From the NCBI GenBank assembly GCA_017654935.2, contig CM065710.1, positions 22,729,394-22,793,393 on the forward strand: 64,000 nucleotides of DNA, in the 5' to 3' direction. Source of the DNA: Phymorhynchus buccinoides (lineage: Eukaryota; Mollusca; Gastropoda; Neogastropoda; Raphitomidae). The notes under the pieces are model-generated. The model ran no database searches. It worked only from the letters and a program-made list of their open reading frames with translations, and was not told the origin of the DNA. A program made the position numbers and the translations under genes. Shown here in pieces: positions 32,342 to 43,504 of the stretch (position 1 is the stretch's first letter; each line of letters starts with the position of its first letter).

Positions 32342-33175
32342 AAGTGTGGATCAAATGTGACGGTGCCTGAGAAAACCATGGAATGCTTGCTACATTGTTT
32401 TCACAAGATGTCCATGTCCTATAAATACACGGAAAACAAAATGTCAATTGTGCTGCTGTTCATTTTACAGTCATTTGATGTTTCACGTCCAAGGTTCCTG
32501 CAGAAATCGGACGTACAAGTTTTAGCTCCGGTTCCATTGTTGTGGCTCAAGAGGATTAATAAATCATTCTACATATGTGATCCATCATCACAAAAGGGAC
32601 ACTGACAATGTCAAAACGACTATTCTGAGAAAATGGTACAGTTGGAAACTTCAGACAATTCTCTTTCTAATCATATCAGAATTCTTATTTTTTCCATTCC
32701 AGAGTTATGAGCATTTAAAGTTGGTAGGGTGACTGTCGGCCATTTTGAGAAATCAGAAGTCTAGCCTAGCTGAAGAAAATGCAACCTACTAATTTTAAAG
32801 CACTTTTTGGAGTATTTAGAGACCATAATAAAGATTATCCTTCATACATATGAAAGATAGCACGAAAATACCCATAAGTAAAAATTGATTTAAAAATAAA
32901 ATACTGTTCAGCTAAGCCCGTTGGGAGAAACTAATCCAGCGACTTAAGTGTCCCTTCCGTGGTGCCAGGAAAATACATTGAAGTAGACTGCCCTTAGCTG
33001 AAATTTGACACATTTAGGTCAACGTTTTGGTTTTGTTAAAAAATATGCTGTGCAACTTAAGTTCTGGTGCACCATCACAAATTGTTATGAATTTGGCGCT
33101 TGTTTGTGCCCTAACTGGCTGCTTGGGTGGAGAAGAGAGTGCATTTCAGTTTTAAATAAATTAATTGTACAGTTT
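32342..33175. other. Non-genic stretch
   Basis: No exon, RNA gene or classified repeat is recognised. The short ORF at 33005-33292 has no domain. Confidence 0.5.
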
Positions 33176-33460
33176 ACACACACATACATGGGTGCTCCTG
33201 GGAAATTAAAAAAATCCTGCAAGGGGGCGGCCCCGGCGGAGTGCAGGGGCAGCGCACACACTTACTGCTCTTTTTTCACCCCTCTAGACTAGTACAAGTG
33301 CTACATTCCTTTGAACATAGCAAATGCTTATATAGGCCATTTTTATTGTACAAGTGTGTGTGTGTAAGAAAATCGTTGATTCTCAAATTCTCATAATCCG
33401 GCAACGCCGGCTCTAGGCAATTTAAAAATCCCGTAATTCAGGACATCCTGCAAGGAGTAT
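33176..33460. repeat. Dispersed repeat, copy 1
   Basis: Collinear with 45715-45753 plus 46963-47190: shared blocks include gggtgctcctgggaaatt, tttactgctcttttttcacc, and ttctcataatccggcaacgc. The second copy is split by the transposon at 45754-46962, which dates that insertion after the repeat spread. Confidence 0.8.
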
Positions 33461-33530
33461 CCATGCACATACAAACGCACATGTATGCACACACACACAG
33501 CTAAACAAAAACCATAAACGATGTACATGA

Positions 33531-35432
33531 TTTATTCTTCACTGAAACACCAGAAGAGGAGCGAACAGTCGTCATTCATTGTAATAGTTTTAACCATTTC
33601 TTAGTACAGTTCTTTAAAAATGATAGCAGAACAACCAAAATGTTCTTAATGCTCAAAACGTTCACAGAACAAATAAGAAAAATAATATAAAAAAACTTTA
33701 GTGACAAGCACACAAGACCTGGCCAGAGAGGCAGACTAACAAATGGAAGGGAAGGGAAGGGAAGGGGGGTCTTCCTCTCATTATCGTGCTGCCCATTCCT
33801 ACGATTCGTTCATCCAATGAATACATGAGCCCTCAATTCCATTTGATCATGAAAGAAAAGAAACAGTCTATGTTTTGATTAATTATATTTTTAAAAGAAA
33901 AAGATACTAGAAGCTTTAAATTCAGTCTTACCTGAAAGGAATACCCCCCCATATATTTTAGAACATTCCATCAATGCAAATGTGAAACGAACAGAAACAG
34001 GATCAATGTTGAAAGAAAAGAAGCTTCACAGCGTCACTATTACTTCCATCTATGACAGTAAGGGTTCAACTATTGATGGACTAGAACCAATCCCTTATTA
34101 GGAAAGTAAACAGTACACAGTCCAAATTAAGCCTGGCCTAATCCGACGAAAGAAGAATAAAGGATCAGATTCTCCTCTTATTTGGAACAAAAAGCATCAG
34201 TTTATTTGATCATGGAAAAAAAAAGCTCTGACAGTAAACTAAATTTCATGAGAATGTTGATCATCAGAGTGCAAAGTGAAGTAAACAGTATGGCCAAAGA
34301 AAAGTTAAGAGAATCGGCCTAAAGTTACACGAGACTGGCTTTTAAACGTTGCATAGAAACCGGCACTCATGACACATCTTGAGACTATGGCAGTAAAGCA
34401 GATGCATTCCATCTATGTCACCTTCACAAATCTCTAGTTCATTAAAAAAAAAATCAAATAGGACGGTGAAAACATTTTTTAACATTACAGAAAGCATAGA
34501 TAACAGCACAAGTATTTTGTGTGTTGGCATGCAATTTTTTTCCTTTAACATAAACACATTAAAAATCTAACACACCAAGGTCCATTAGACACAAATCGTG
34601 TAAACATTTTTGTGTGTGGAAAGGCCAGAAAACGGACAACGTTTCAACGCATCTAGAAAACAGAGACCAATTTTAAATTAATTACTTTAAAATATTTTGT
34701 GCACATACACTCAAGGCTTTCTGGTCAGTTTCTTTAAATCTAACTCTACTACTCAACGATTTAACGGACTGAGGGGAAAACATTGTACAAACTAAGACTA
34801 GTAAAATAACAGACCAAGCACATGTTGCAAACAACAGCATGAATGCTGCCAGAGTCCCATCCTTATTGGGGAAACATGCCGTCCACCACATTTTTAAAAA
34901 AAAGAAGAATCTTTTTACCAACAAGAAACTGAAGATGCGTTAAGCTTAAAACACAAGGGAAGAGGAAAACCAAAGGCGAAGTCTTTGAATCGAAGGGTGG
35001 GTAGTACCAATGCGTCAACTCTTCTCTCAGCTCCCAGAATTCCTTGCAACCAACTTTCCGCTCCGACTCCCGAAGACGAGAAGAAAGCCAGCCACAGCAT
35101 ATCCCCAAGGAACAAACACACTCCGTCTCAACGTCCAAACAGAATTAAGGGTCCTTATTTAAACAGCAACAAAAAACAAAGAAAAGGATATAAGGATGGA
35201 TGAAAACAAAATGGAAACTACAAACAAGTCTTTCTCTCCTTCTCGCACAAACTGTTCCTCTTCAAAACTGTTCACATTTTCCGGTCTCTGGGTGTTGAAG
35301 CGATGATTTTTTATTCCCCTCCCTCCTCTCCCTGGATGAATGAATACTACGGCGTGTGATGACGATGGTGATGAAGGGGTGAAGGGTGAGGGCGATGCTT
35401 GCTGCTGGTGTGATGCAGGGATGGACGGGGGG
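33531..35432 (-). other. Probable ANP32 3' UTR
   Basis: An AATAAA on the minus strand (33531-33536) could end the transcript, about 1.9 kb after the stop at 35433-35435. The interval is free of recognised transposons, in contrast to the sequence on either side, which fits an exonic UTR. No cDNA support; the 3' end could be elsewhere. Confidence 0.45.
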
Positions 35433-35515
35433 TTACGCATCCTCCTCCTCCTCCTCCTCGTGCTTCCTCTTCTGACCCCTCTGCTGCACCTCCCCCTCCT
35501 CCTCCTCTCCCTCCT
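35433..35515 (-). CDS. ANP32: ANP32-family protein, terminal coding exon
   Basis: Read on the minus strand after the acceptor tgtgtgcag, the exon enters in phase 1 and encodes EEGEEEEGEVQQRGQKRKHE, then EEEEED A and stop (35433-35435). GQKRK followed by an acidic end is the hallmark C-terminus of ANP32 proteins, where KRKR-like residues act as the nuclear localisation signal. The phase agrees with the exon at 44674-44794, about 9.2 kb upstream on this strand. ANP32 proteins are nuclear acidic leucine-rich phosphoproteins acting as histone chaperones and PP2A inhibitors. The other frames here give only Arg- or Gly-rich tracts and are shadows. Confidence 0.87.
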
Positions 35516-35767
35516 CTGCACACAGTCAGCAGCCTTTTCACAACTCTTAGCTACATCTATATGATAACCAATTTCTATTAACCCTTTCACCGCCAAAGTC
35601 GCATTTTAGCACCACAGTGATTTAACATCTATGTCACTAAAAGGCATCAAATTTGGGCCTATTATCCAGACCCTATTGTCTTAGTATTGGGAAGTAATGA
35701 TAGACCTTATTTCATATAATTATGTTGCAGAAGAATCCGCAATACTGCAGATGGATTTTGTTCTCTA

Positions 35768-36424
35768 CAGAGCTTAATCTAGGATTTCTGAAAAAGGGGG
35801 GCAGTCCCCCCCTCATATCAAAAAAAGGGGGGCACTCCCCCCTTTCCAACCCCACATCACATGCATAAGAACCAGTACCTCTCCCACCCTCGTACACAGA
35901 CTTCGTCAGCCACGGCCACTTTTTCAACCAGTCATTTTGGAACCGATGTTCCTTTGCACTGCCACTGTTGTCATTCTTTTCCGACGTTTTAGATGTAGAA
36001 GCCTTTTCTTCGAGGTCTTCACACTCGCTTGGAACAGGATTTTTTTCTCTCACTAGTTTGCCTCCGCGAAAATCAAAATCAAACAGGGTCCCTGCCCGCT
36101 TCATTTTTAAGAACATTCAAGATGGCGGCCGAAACTCTCGCAACTTCCTGTCGGCAGAACGAGAAGAACGCGATTGGTTGATTAACACTAACATTTTGTC
36201 AAGAACCAATGAAATGTCGAGAAATCCTTCACTCCTGCTCGATACTTTTAGTTTGTCAAGACGACGGGTTTAGCAGACGACGAAGGTCTTCCCGCATAGA
36301 TTGGTAAAAACTGCGGACCGTTCTGCAAATGTGCGGGACTCGGCCCGCTCCCCGCGCCGATTATCGCGGGAAGGAACAAAATTTCGGGGGATTTTACCAA
36401 TCCCGCGCTCTAGATTAAGCTCCG
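35768..36424 (-). mobile_element. Transposon nested in MITE, 6-bp TSD TCTCTA
   Basis: Ends CAGAGCTTAATCTAG / CTAGATTAAGCTCCG, with the duplicated hexamer TCTCTA outside (35762-35767 and 36425-36430). Removing the element and one hexamer restores the MITE found elsewhere, which independently supports the borders. It carries a minus-strand BED-like fragment. Confidence 0.9.
35817..36104 (-). pseudogene. 5' fragment of a BED-like zinc-finger transposon ORF
   Basis: The minus-strand frame starts MKRAGTLFDFDFRGGKLVRE and continues to KEHRFQNDWLKKWPWLTKSV. The 'WLKxWPWL' motif is what precedes the zinc-binding part in BED/C2H2-like N-termini of some DNA transposase-derived proteins. The zinc-binding cysteines are not clearly present and the rest of the protein is missing. 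Confidence 0.45.
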
Positions 36425-36897
36425 TCTCTACCCAGGTAAATTTAATGGAAATGTTTGGCTGAAATATGGCTGGCGGTGAAAGGGTTAAGATGGGGAAACA
36501 AACTGTAGTGTTTTAAGATAATTATCTATACTCTTTCACATGTTTAAGAAAAAAAAGGGTGTGGTATTTTGAGATGAATTTTTGGTATTTTTAGATGAAT
36601 TTTTTTATACAGCAATTTTGAAATTCTACCTTGACAAGAGAATAACTAGTGGCCATTTTATTTTATTAAAAAAAAAAGAAGTAAATCCTTAACTTTAAAT
36701 CTTCATTATTATCTTTGGGAGGGTTAGCAGCTATGTTGGTGGTATTATGGCTGTATTTTTCCTTTTTTCCCCTTCAATTTTGTTTTATAAGAGGCTTGGC
36801 AGTTACAGACCTGCCCATGGTTCGTGGGGACTTGGAAGAGTGCCAAAAAAGGACCTTAAAAGGACCTTTAAAGGACCAGCAAAGTTTTTTAAAGGAC

Positions 36898-37191
36898 CTA
36901 TTTAAACCTTGTTTGTAGTTGTGCTTGCAGACGTGGTGGGCGCAGAGCCAGATGCCGACGATTGTGGCTGAGCAAATTTTTTTTTTTTTTTTTTTTTTGG
37001 CTGAGCAGATTCATTTGCTGCTTGCAAAAAAAGTCGGTCACATTGCACCTCGATTCCGCCTTGTGCCTTCTTTCAGCTTTCTTGTGATTTTCAGTCTTTG
37101 CGTGTTGTTTCAGCACCGACTCTCCCATTGACAAGATGTTGATGTTTTTTTCACAATATGCACAACGAACTGCATGTTTGTTGTCCATCAC
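36898..37191 (-). pseudogene. Zinc-finger fragment of the nested element
   Basis: The frame contains VRCAYCEKNINILSMGESVL and KQHAKTENHKK. This gives a C-x2-C ... H-x4-H spacing (CAYC ... HAKTENH), like the N-terminal BED/C2H2 finger of transposase-derived proteins. The preceding residues and the catalytic region are absent. An A-rich run (about 16 T on the + strand near 36978) lies within the frame. Confidence 0.55.
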
Positions 37192-37690
37192 TTTTCGGAC
37201 CCAGTCCTTATAAATGTCTTCTCTCAGCCAACGATCCTGAAAACTAACACTTTCCAGGCATTTTTACACTTTTTACTTGAAAACAAGCACTGAAGCAGCC
37301 GCATGTGCGAAAAATTTGAACATGGCGCATAAGATATCTCGCCGAATCTCGCGCACATGACCGGATTTACAGTGACTATTAAAATTAGATCGTCTGCTCG
37401 AAAGATACGAAGGCGATCGATTTTTGGCAAATTTTATTTCATTTAATATATTGTTTTGAGTTCATTTCTTATGACAAGGTACTTACTTTTGTTTTTTGGC
37501 CCGATTAAAGGATTTAAACTGACCACACCAATTTTAAAAGGACCTTTGACTGATTTGAAAGGACCTCCTTGCTGATATAAAGGACTTAACAGGCCTTTTG
37601 AAGACCGATCAATTTCACAGCACTTTAAAGCACCTGAAAGGACCCCACGAACCCTGCTGCCAACCCTGAGTTTTCAGTTGGAGTACTTTT

Positions 37691-38169
37691 TCACGGAAAT
37701 TGGTGTATTTTTTGGAAAGAGTGGAGTATTCTGAGGACAACTCTAACATGCAAGTATGTAGGGATTAACTTGCATGGAACTACCTTTTTGTCGCTGTCAA
37801 TATTACACATCAGGTTCACATAAATGACGTCACTAGTAGTAAGTGGCAGGTTCATTTTTACGATGAGTTCAGTGAACATCGCTTCAGCACGAATTGTGTC
37901 TTTTTCCCCGGCAGACAAAGTCTTATTCGGCATAAATGCTTTTATGCACACTGAGCCTGCTGCAGCTTGCTTCATTTTTTTGCAGTCTTGGTGCTTTTTC
38001 CTGCCGCACAACAGTAGCTGCAGTATGCGTAATTGATTCCCAGCGTCGACTCTCTAGTTCCAGGGATTGTTGTATATCGCTGAAGACATTTTTGTGAACT
38101 TGCTGGCGCTACTGGCGTCTTCTTGGCTTCGCCATCGTCAGATGGGTCGTCGGTTTTTCGCTTCGACAT
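37691..38169 (-). pseudogene. Remnant zinc-finger transposon ORF, two overlapping frames
   Basis: On the minus strand, MSKRKTDDPSDDGEAKKTPV starts at 38169 and leads into YAYCSYCCAAGKSTKTAKK before a stop. A second frame from about 38011 contains KAFMPNKTLSAGEKDTIRAE and IVKMNLPLTTSDVIYVNLM. The first has a C-x2-C pair like the related fragments at 39395 and 54397. It is broken by frameshift and by deletion of the rest. Confidence 0.5.
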
Positions 38170-38904
38170 TTTGAGGCTTCGCTTCGGTGCACGAGTTGAT
38201 GAAACAAAATGGCGCGCACACTTCTTGCGCCGCGAGATTTGGCCAATCGAGATTTGTTTGACTCCAGCACTTCGCTGTTACGCTAAATTGCGCCGATTTC
38301 GATCGTTTTAACAGCATAATAAAAATAATTGTTCACTAGGATTTTTTAATGTTGTATTTTTTATTCACCTGACGTACTGGTTGAATTTTCAGTAAATTGG
38401 CGTACAAAATACGCCAAAATCGTATGGGTTGGCAGGTCTGCAGTTAGAAAGTCTAATACTCGCGGAATAGTAAAAGCCTTGCAGCATGACGAGTTTTCTC
38501 CCTGACAGGTCTGCGCAGTGTCGGTGCTTTCGTTCTCATTCCTCAAACTTTTCTCACCTGATCTTCACATTATTGGTTACTCTCCACCTTTTCACCCTCG
38601 TCTGAAAAGCAATCAATATTTGAGAAATACGTTATTTTCACTTCCATGAGAAAAACGTGGGCAACTGCTACAGCGTTAACTCTATCCTCCAAATGAGGGC
38701 GTCAGAATCAGCGCATTAAACATACTCCTAGATTTCTACAGCATCTCCTGGACATTTTAGGGGTGCTCTTTTTATAATGCTTACACAATTTTTTAAAAAC
38801 CTGTGCGTCAGGTGAAAATGTGCTATGTTGTGACCCCATGGCCTGAAACCAAACGTGTCAGATGGGAGCGCCATAGATGTCAATCTGTGGGTAGGAGTTA
38901 CCAC

Positions 38905-39252
38905 CAGACCTGCCAACCCCCTAACAGACCATATATGTCAATCTGTGGGTAGGAATTACCAGCAGACCTGCCAACCCCCTAACAGACCATAGATGTCAAT
39001 CTGTGGGTAGGAATTACCAGCAGACCTGCCAACCCCCTAACAGACCATAGATGTCAATCTGTGGGTAGGAATTACCACCAGACCTGCCAACCCCCTAACA
39101 GACCATAGATGTGAATCTGTGGGTAGGAATTACCAGCAGACCTGCCAACCCCCTAACAGACCATAGATGTCAATCTGTGGGTAGGAATTACCACCAGACC
39201 TGCCAACCCAACCCCCTAACAGACCATAACTGTGGGTAGAATCAAAGAGGAA
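38905..39252. repeat. 58-bp tandem repeat of a transposon/host junction
   Basis: Units start at 38905, 38963, 39021, 39079, 39137 and 39195. Each contains cagacctgccaaccccctaa (transposon tip) and tctgtgggtaggaattacca (sequence also found once outside the element at about 38878-38904). Further partial, damaged copies reach to about 39340. Confidence 0.93.
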
Positions 39253-39394
39253 TATGTGGGTAGGAATTAAGCAGAAAACAGACCAAGATTTTGTGGGAGT
39301 TACCAGGCCAACCCCCTCGGATGTCAATCTGTGAACTTTACCTTTCCCAAACAAACACGGATTTGATGCGGTGCATTAATTTGATGCATCCTTG

Positions 39395-39820
39395 TTAACT
39401 TGTACTATTAAAAACAGGCCTTGCTTGGAGGTGTGACAATAAATCTTTGCAAACCAGGAAAACTGAAGGTAGATAATGAACCAAACACTTCTTGTACATT
39501 ACACATCTCTCATAAAAATCACTTGATTGCACATCAAAGTTGCTCGGAAAACAAACACAGTTCCCACCAAACACTTGTTGCACAGTAGCTGTAATGTTAC
39601 TTGTTTGCATTGGAGGAAGCACGTGGCGCTTCACATCTATCATCCCTCCATGCGACACTGTAAAGTCCTTCGCGCACGATATGCATCGGGCGTAATACAC
39701 ACCTTTACTAGAGCTCCTAATACACAGGAACTTTTCAGTGTATGCCTTGCGAAATTTCTGTTCAGTTCTGTTTCTTTTCTCATCGACCAAATCACTACAA
39801 TCCCCTCCACGCTTCGCCAT
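39395..39820 (-). pseudogene. BED-like zinc-finger transposon ORF fragment
   Basis: The frame from ATG at 39820 (minus) reads MAKRGGDCSDLVDEKRNRTE, then FRKAYTEKFLCIRSSSKGVY and ARCISCAKDFTVSHGGMIDV before KRHV. C-x2-C plus a downstream His is the N-terminal zinc finger of a group of transposase-derived proteins. The frame then ends without a catalytic domain. About 90% of visible residues match the fragment at 54397-54681. Confidence 0.7.
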
Positions 39821-40856
39821 CTTGCAGACTTCGATTGGCGGGAACGGAAGTTGGTGACTGGAAATGCTGTTCGGATTAGAAAATCGAATATACGCACGGC
39901 AGCTGTACTGCTCTGCATCGTTTGGTCTACTTTCGGTTTTTTGTTGTTGAGATTTTTTAAAGCGGAATTAAGGTTGGCAGGTCTGTACCACTGTGCTAAC
40001 AATATCCAACTTATTATAACATCACAAAATTCAAACATGACAGACTTTCTTCAATCATGGGTTTGGTTTTTCTTTTCTTAGTTATTGGAGGGGAAGGATG
40101 TATATTGACTAAATTCGGGTACTGTAACTACGGCAATAACAAAAACAAACCAAAATGAAAGATATTGCCAAGACATCTCAATCACATGACCTAGGTAATA
40201 AAAATAAAATAAAATCAGCATTGCGCCCAATTTGTTTTTAGTATGTACCGGCAGCCCATTTTTGAAACAAAAGACATAGGCACAACTGCAATAGCTTGAT
40301 AGAATCTTTTCAATGCAAACAAGCCACACACCAAATTATGCTTCTATGTCAATTGGTTGAAAAGTTATGGCAGTTTAAAAAACGACAAACATGTCGCTTT
40401 TTAGACCCGTTTTGGGCAAATTTTGTACAAAAAGTTAAAAAGATAGAAGCCTGAAAATAATGGAGATTAGTTACATTGACATATAGTTTAGGCCTAATTC
40501 TTTTCAGATGGTTTGATTGCATACTTTTAAAAATATGATGTCCTGAACATGGCTAATCGTGTCAAAGACGCACATGGCAAAACTTATGAAAACCTTCAAA
40601 AAGGCGTAAATCATTCATTTTTTAAGATACTTTCATAAAATAAAGTGCTGCTTTCTCAGCAAATCTAAAGCTACAAAACAAGATGCAACTTGACTGTTTT
40701 TGAATATTGTCACATACCCCCCTTTCCCCCCCCCCCCCCCCCCCCCCAACCATATTGCTTTCTATCTTTACTATTTTGTTGATGTCACATTTACTAAATA
40801 TGTTTGAACAAGAAAACAATATGTAACAGAATGCAGGACACCATTTTATACCAACT

Positions 40857-42340
40857 GTTTGTGACTTATTCAAAGTGTATTTTCTTGTACCGTGTATAGC
40901 GTCACTGTAGAGATGCTGCATGTCAGACCCCACATGTGTGCGCACGTACGTGTGTTTGTGACTTATTCAAAGTGTATTTTCTTGTACCATGTACAGCGTC
41001 ACTGTAGAGATGCTGCATCTGTCAGACCCCACATGTGTGCGCACGTACGTGTGTTTGTGACTTATTCAAAGTGTATTTTCTTGTACCATGTACAGCGTCA
41101 CTGTAGAGATGCTGCATCTGTCAGACCCCACATGTGTGCGCACGTACGTGTGTTTGTGACTTATTCAAAGTGTATTTTCTTGTACCATGTACAGCGTCAC
41201 TGTAGAGATGCTGCATCTGTCAGACCCCACATGTGTGCGCACGTACGTGTGTTTGTGACTTATTCAAAGTGTATTTTCTTGTACCATGTATAGCGTCACT
41301 GTAGAGATGCGTCACTGTAGAGATGCTGCATCCGTCAGACCCCACATGTGTGCGCACGTACGTGTGTTTGTGACTTATTCAAAGTGTATTTTCTTGTACC
41401 ATGTACAGCGTCACTGTAGAGATGCTGCATCTGTCAGACCCCACATGTGTGCGCACGTACGTGTGTTTGTGACTTATTCAAAGTGTATTTTCTTGTACCG
41501 TGTATAGCGTCACTGTAGAGATGCTGCATGTCAGATCCCACATGTGTGCGCACGTACGTGTGTTTGTGACTTATTCAAAGTGTATTTTCTTGTACCGTGT
41601 ATAGCGTCACTGTAGAGATGCTGCATGTCAGACCCCACATGTGTGCGCACGTACGTGTGTTTGTGACTTATTCAAAGTGTATTTTCTTGTACCGTATATA
41701 GCGTCACTGTAGAGATGCTGCATGTCAGACCCCACTGTGTGCGCACGTAGTGTGTTTGTGACTTATTCAAAGTGTATTTTCTTGTACCGTATATAGCGTC
41801 ACTGTAGAGATGCTGCATGTCAGATCCCACATGTGTGCGCACGTACGTGTGTTTGTGACTTATTCAAAGTGTATTTTCTTGTACCGTGTATAGCGTCACT
41901 GTAGAGATGCTGCATCCGTCAGACCCCACATGTGTGCGCACGTACGTGTGTTTGTGACTTATTCAAAGTGTATTTTCTTGTACCGTATATAGCGTCACTG
42001 TAGAGATGCTGCATGTCAGACCCCACATGTGTGCGCACGTACGTGTGTTTGTGACTTATTCAAAGTGTATTTTCTTGTACCGTATATAGCGTCACTGTAG
42101 AGATGCTGCATGTCAGACCCCACATGTGTGCGCACGTACGTGTGTTTGTGACTTATTCAAAGTGTATTTTCTTGTACCATGTATAGCGTCACTGTAGAGA
42201 TGCTGCATGTCAGACCCCACATGTGTGGGCACGTACGTGTGTTTGTGACTTATTCAAAGTGTATTTTCTTGTACCATGTATAGCGTCACTGTAGAGATGC
42301 TGCATCTGTCAGATCCCACATGTGTGGGCTCGTATGTGTG
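40857..42340 (+). repeat. 99-bp minisatellite
   Basis: About 15 tandem copies of a 99-bp unit. Each holds gtgacttattcaaagtgtat, tagcgtcactgtagagatgc and the near-palindrome cacatgtgtgcgcacgtacg. Copies vary at a few sites (catg/cgtg, tctgtc deleted, one copy with a partial duplication near 41300). Reading frames through it follow from the period being divisible by three. Confidence 0.97.
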
Positions 42341-42685
42341 TGTGAACATGCATGCTAAATTGTGGTGGGTTGGGAGTATGTTTTTAAATTTGCCAGCATA
42401 AGCATGATTGTGTTTGTGTGTTCGAGTTGGGGGCGTGCGTGCATGATTTTTGTTTTTTAAAATGCTTCATTAGGGGGTGGGAGGAGGGGGGTACACCTAA
42501 AATAAAGGCTAAGTAAAACGTATTTATGTGTTGAAATATTTTTTTTTATTAGATTTGCAATCTGTCATTGTACTCAGGCCAGTGTGTCGGGCTATGGGTT
42601 ATGTCCCCTGCAAAGTCAACTTATTTTTTTCAACATTAATTCTACAGCCTCAGAAACCAGAAATCTTCGTAAAATTAAATACTGC

Positions 42686-43498
42686 CAGACCTGTTTACCC
42701 TTATAATGAAAAACCCGGAATTTGCCACAACAAAAAACGGAATTTGAGAACAAAAACCGGAATTCACATGATCTGTACACGACTCGCGATAAAGCGGTTT
42801 CTTCTTCTTCTCCTTTCCGCGAACATCGGCGTCGATTTTCAATATTGTGATGATTTCTTGGCTCAATTTCGCCAGAAAAGTTTTATTAGTAAATTCAGTC
42901 ACTAATTCTTAGTAAATTTTTTAGTATAAAACAAGCTGGAAAAAGCAAAATACCTGGAAATGTCCACGATCGGACAGAGAAAAATCACTCAGCCGCGTAT
43001 CGGCGGATGCCAAGTTGCAACTCGGCGCCATCGCGATCAATTTTCACTTCCTTTTCCGTTGAAAACTTCAAAATTCTCACATCATCGTATTTTCCAGTGA
43101 TAATATAATCTAAATTGACTCAATTCAAGCCCTAATTACAATCTCTACGATTAAAAAAACTGCCTGGAAAGCTCTTCGAATCGACAGTAAAAGTCTGACC
43201 GCCATTTGCTCAGTCCCGAAATAGATCGACCAAAATAAAAACATTATTTCCCCTTTAACCAATGAAAATGCAGCATTTAATGCATGTGACGTCAAGCACA
43301 ACCCCTTTTCTGATGACGTAGTGTGTTAGGTACACGTTTCGGTCAACCCTTGCGTCTTTTACTACGAACGGAAACAAATAATAGACGGTTTTTCGAAATC
43401 CGGAATTTTCAGCGTTCACCCGGAATTTACTATTTTACCCGGAATTTTAGCAAATTTCCGGAATAATTCCGGCTAAACCGGAATGGTAAACAGGTCTG
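42686..43498. mobile_element. CAGACCTGTTTACC transposon, 6-bp TSD TACTGC
   Basis: Ends CAGACCTGTTTACC / GGTAAACAGGTCTG with TACTGC duplicated outside (42680-42685 and 43499-43504). The interior is homologous to that of 31175-32335, but the terminal sequence matches the short element at 55376-55721. No intact ORF. Confidence 0.9.
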
Positions 43499-43504
43499 TA
43501 CTGC

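Larger units (their letters stand above)
35582..36484. mobile_element. TTAA-flanked MITE, CCCTTTCACCGCCA family, copy 1 (interrupted)
   Basis: Ends CCCTTTCACCGCCA / TGGCGGTGAAAGGG flanked by TTAA (35578-35581 and 36485-36488). TTAA duplication and a CCC start are typical of piggyBac-type elements. Copies at 56208-56446 and 58539-58775 show the intact length is about 240 bp. This copy is enlarged by the nested element at 35768-36424. Confidence 0.9.
36806..38440 (-). mobile_element. CAGACCTG transposon, 6-bp TSD CAGTTA, with nested element
   Basis: Left end CAGACCTGCC and right end GGTTGGCAGGTCTG, with the hexamer CAGTTA on both sides (36800-36805 and 38441-38446). A second element, about 36816-37660, with ends catggttcgtgggg / ccccacgaaccctg, appears to have inserted only 10 bp inside the left end, since ctgccaaccctgag resumes after it. 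Fragments of zinc-finger ORFs occur on the minus strand at 36898-37191 and 37691-38169. Confidence 0.85.
38905..39985 (-). mobile_element. CAGACCTGCCAACC transposon, 6-bp TSD TACCAC, duplicated end
   Basis: Ends CAGACCTGCCAACC / GGTTGGCAGGTCTG, with TACCAC duplicated outside (38899-38904 and 39986-39991). The left end together with adjacent host sequence is repeated six times in tandem with a 58-bp period. The right half is closely related to the element at 54052-54909. Confidence 0.9.

Noticed and set aside
40892..41507. Repeat protein with VRPHMCAHVRVFVTYSKCIF units
   Set aside because: By-product of the 99-bp minisatellite (33 codons per unit); no start context, splice support or similarity.
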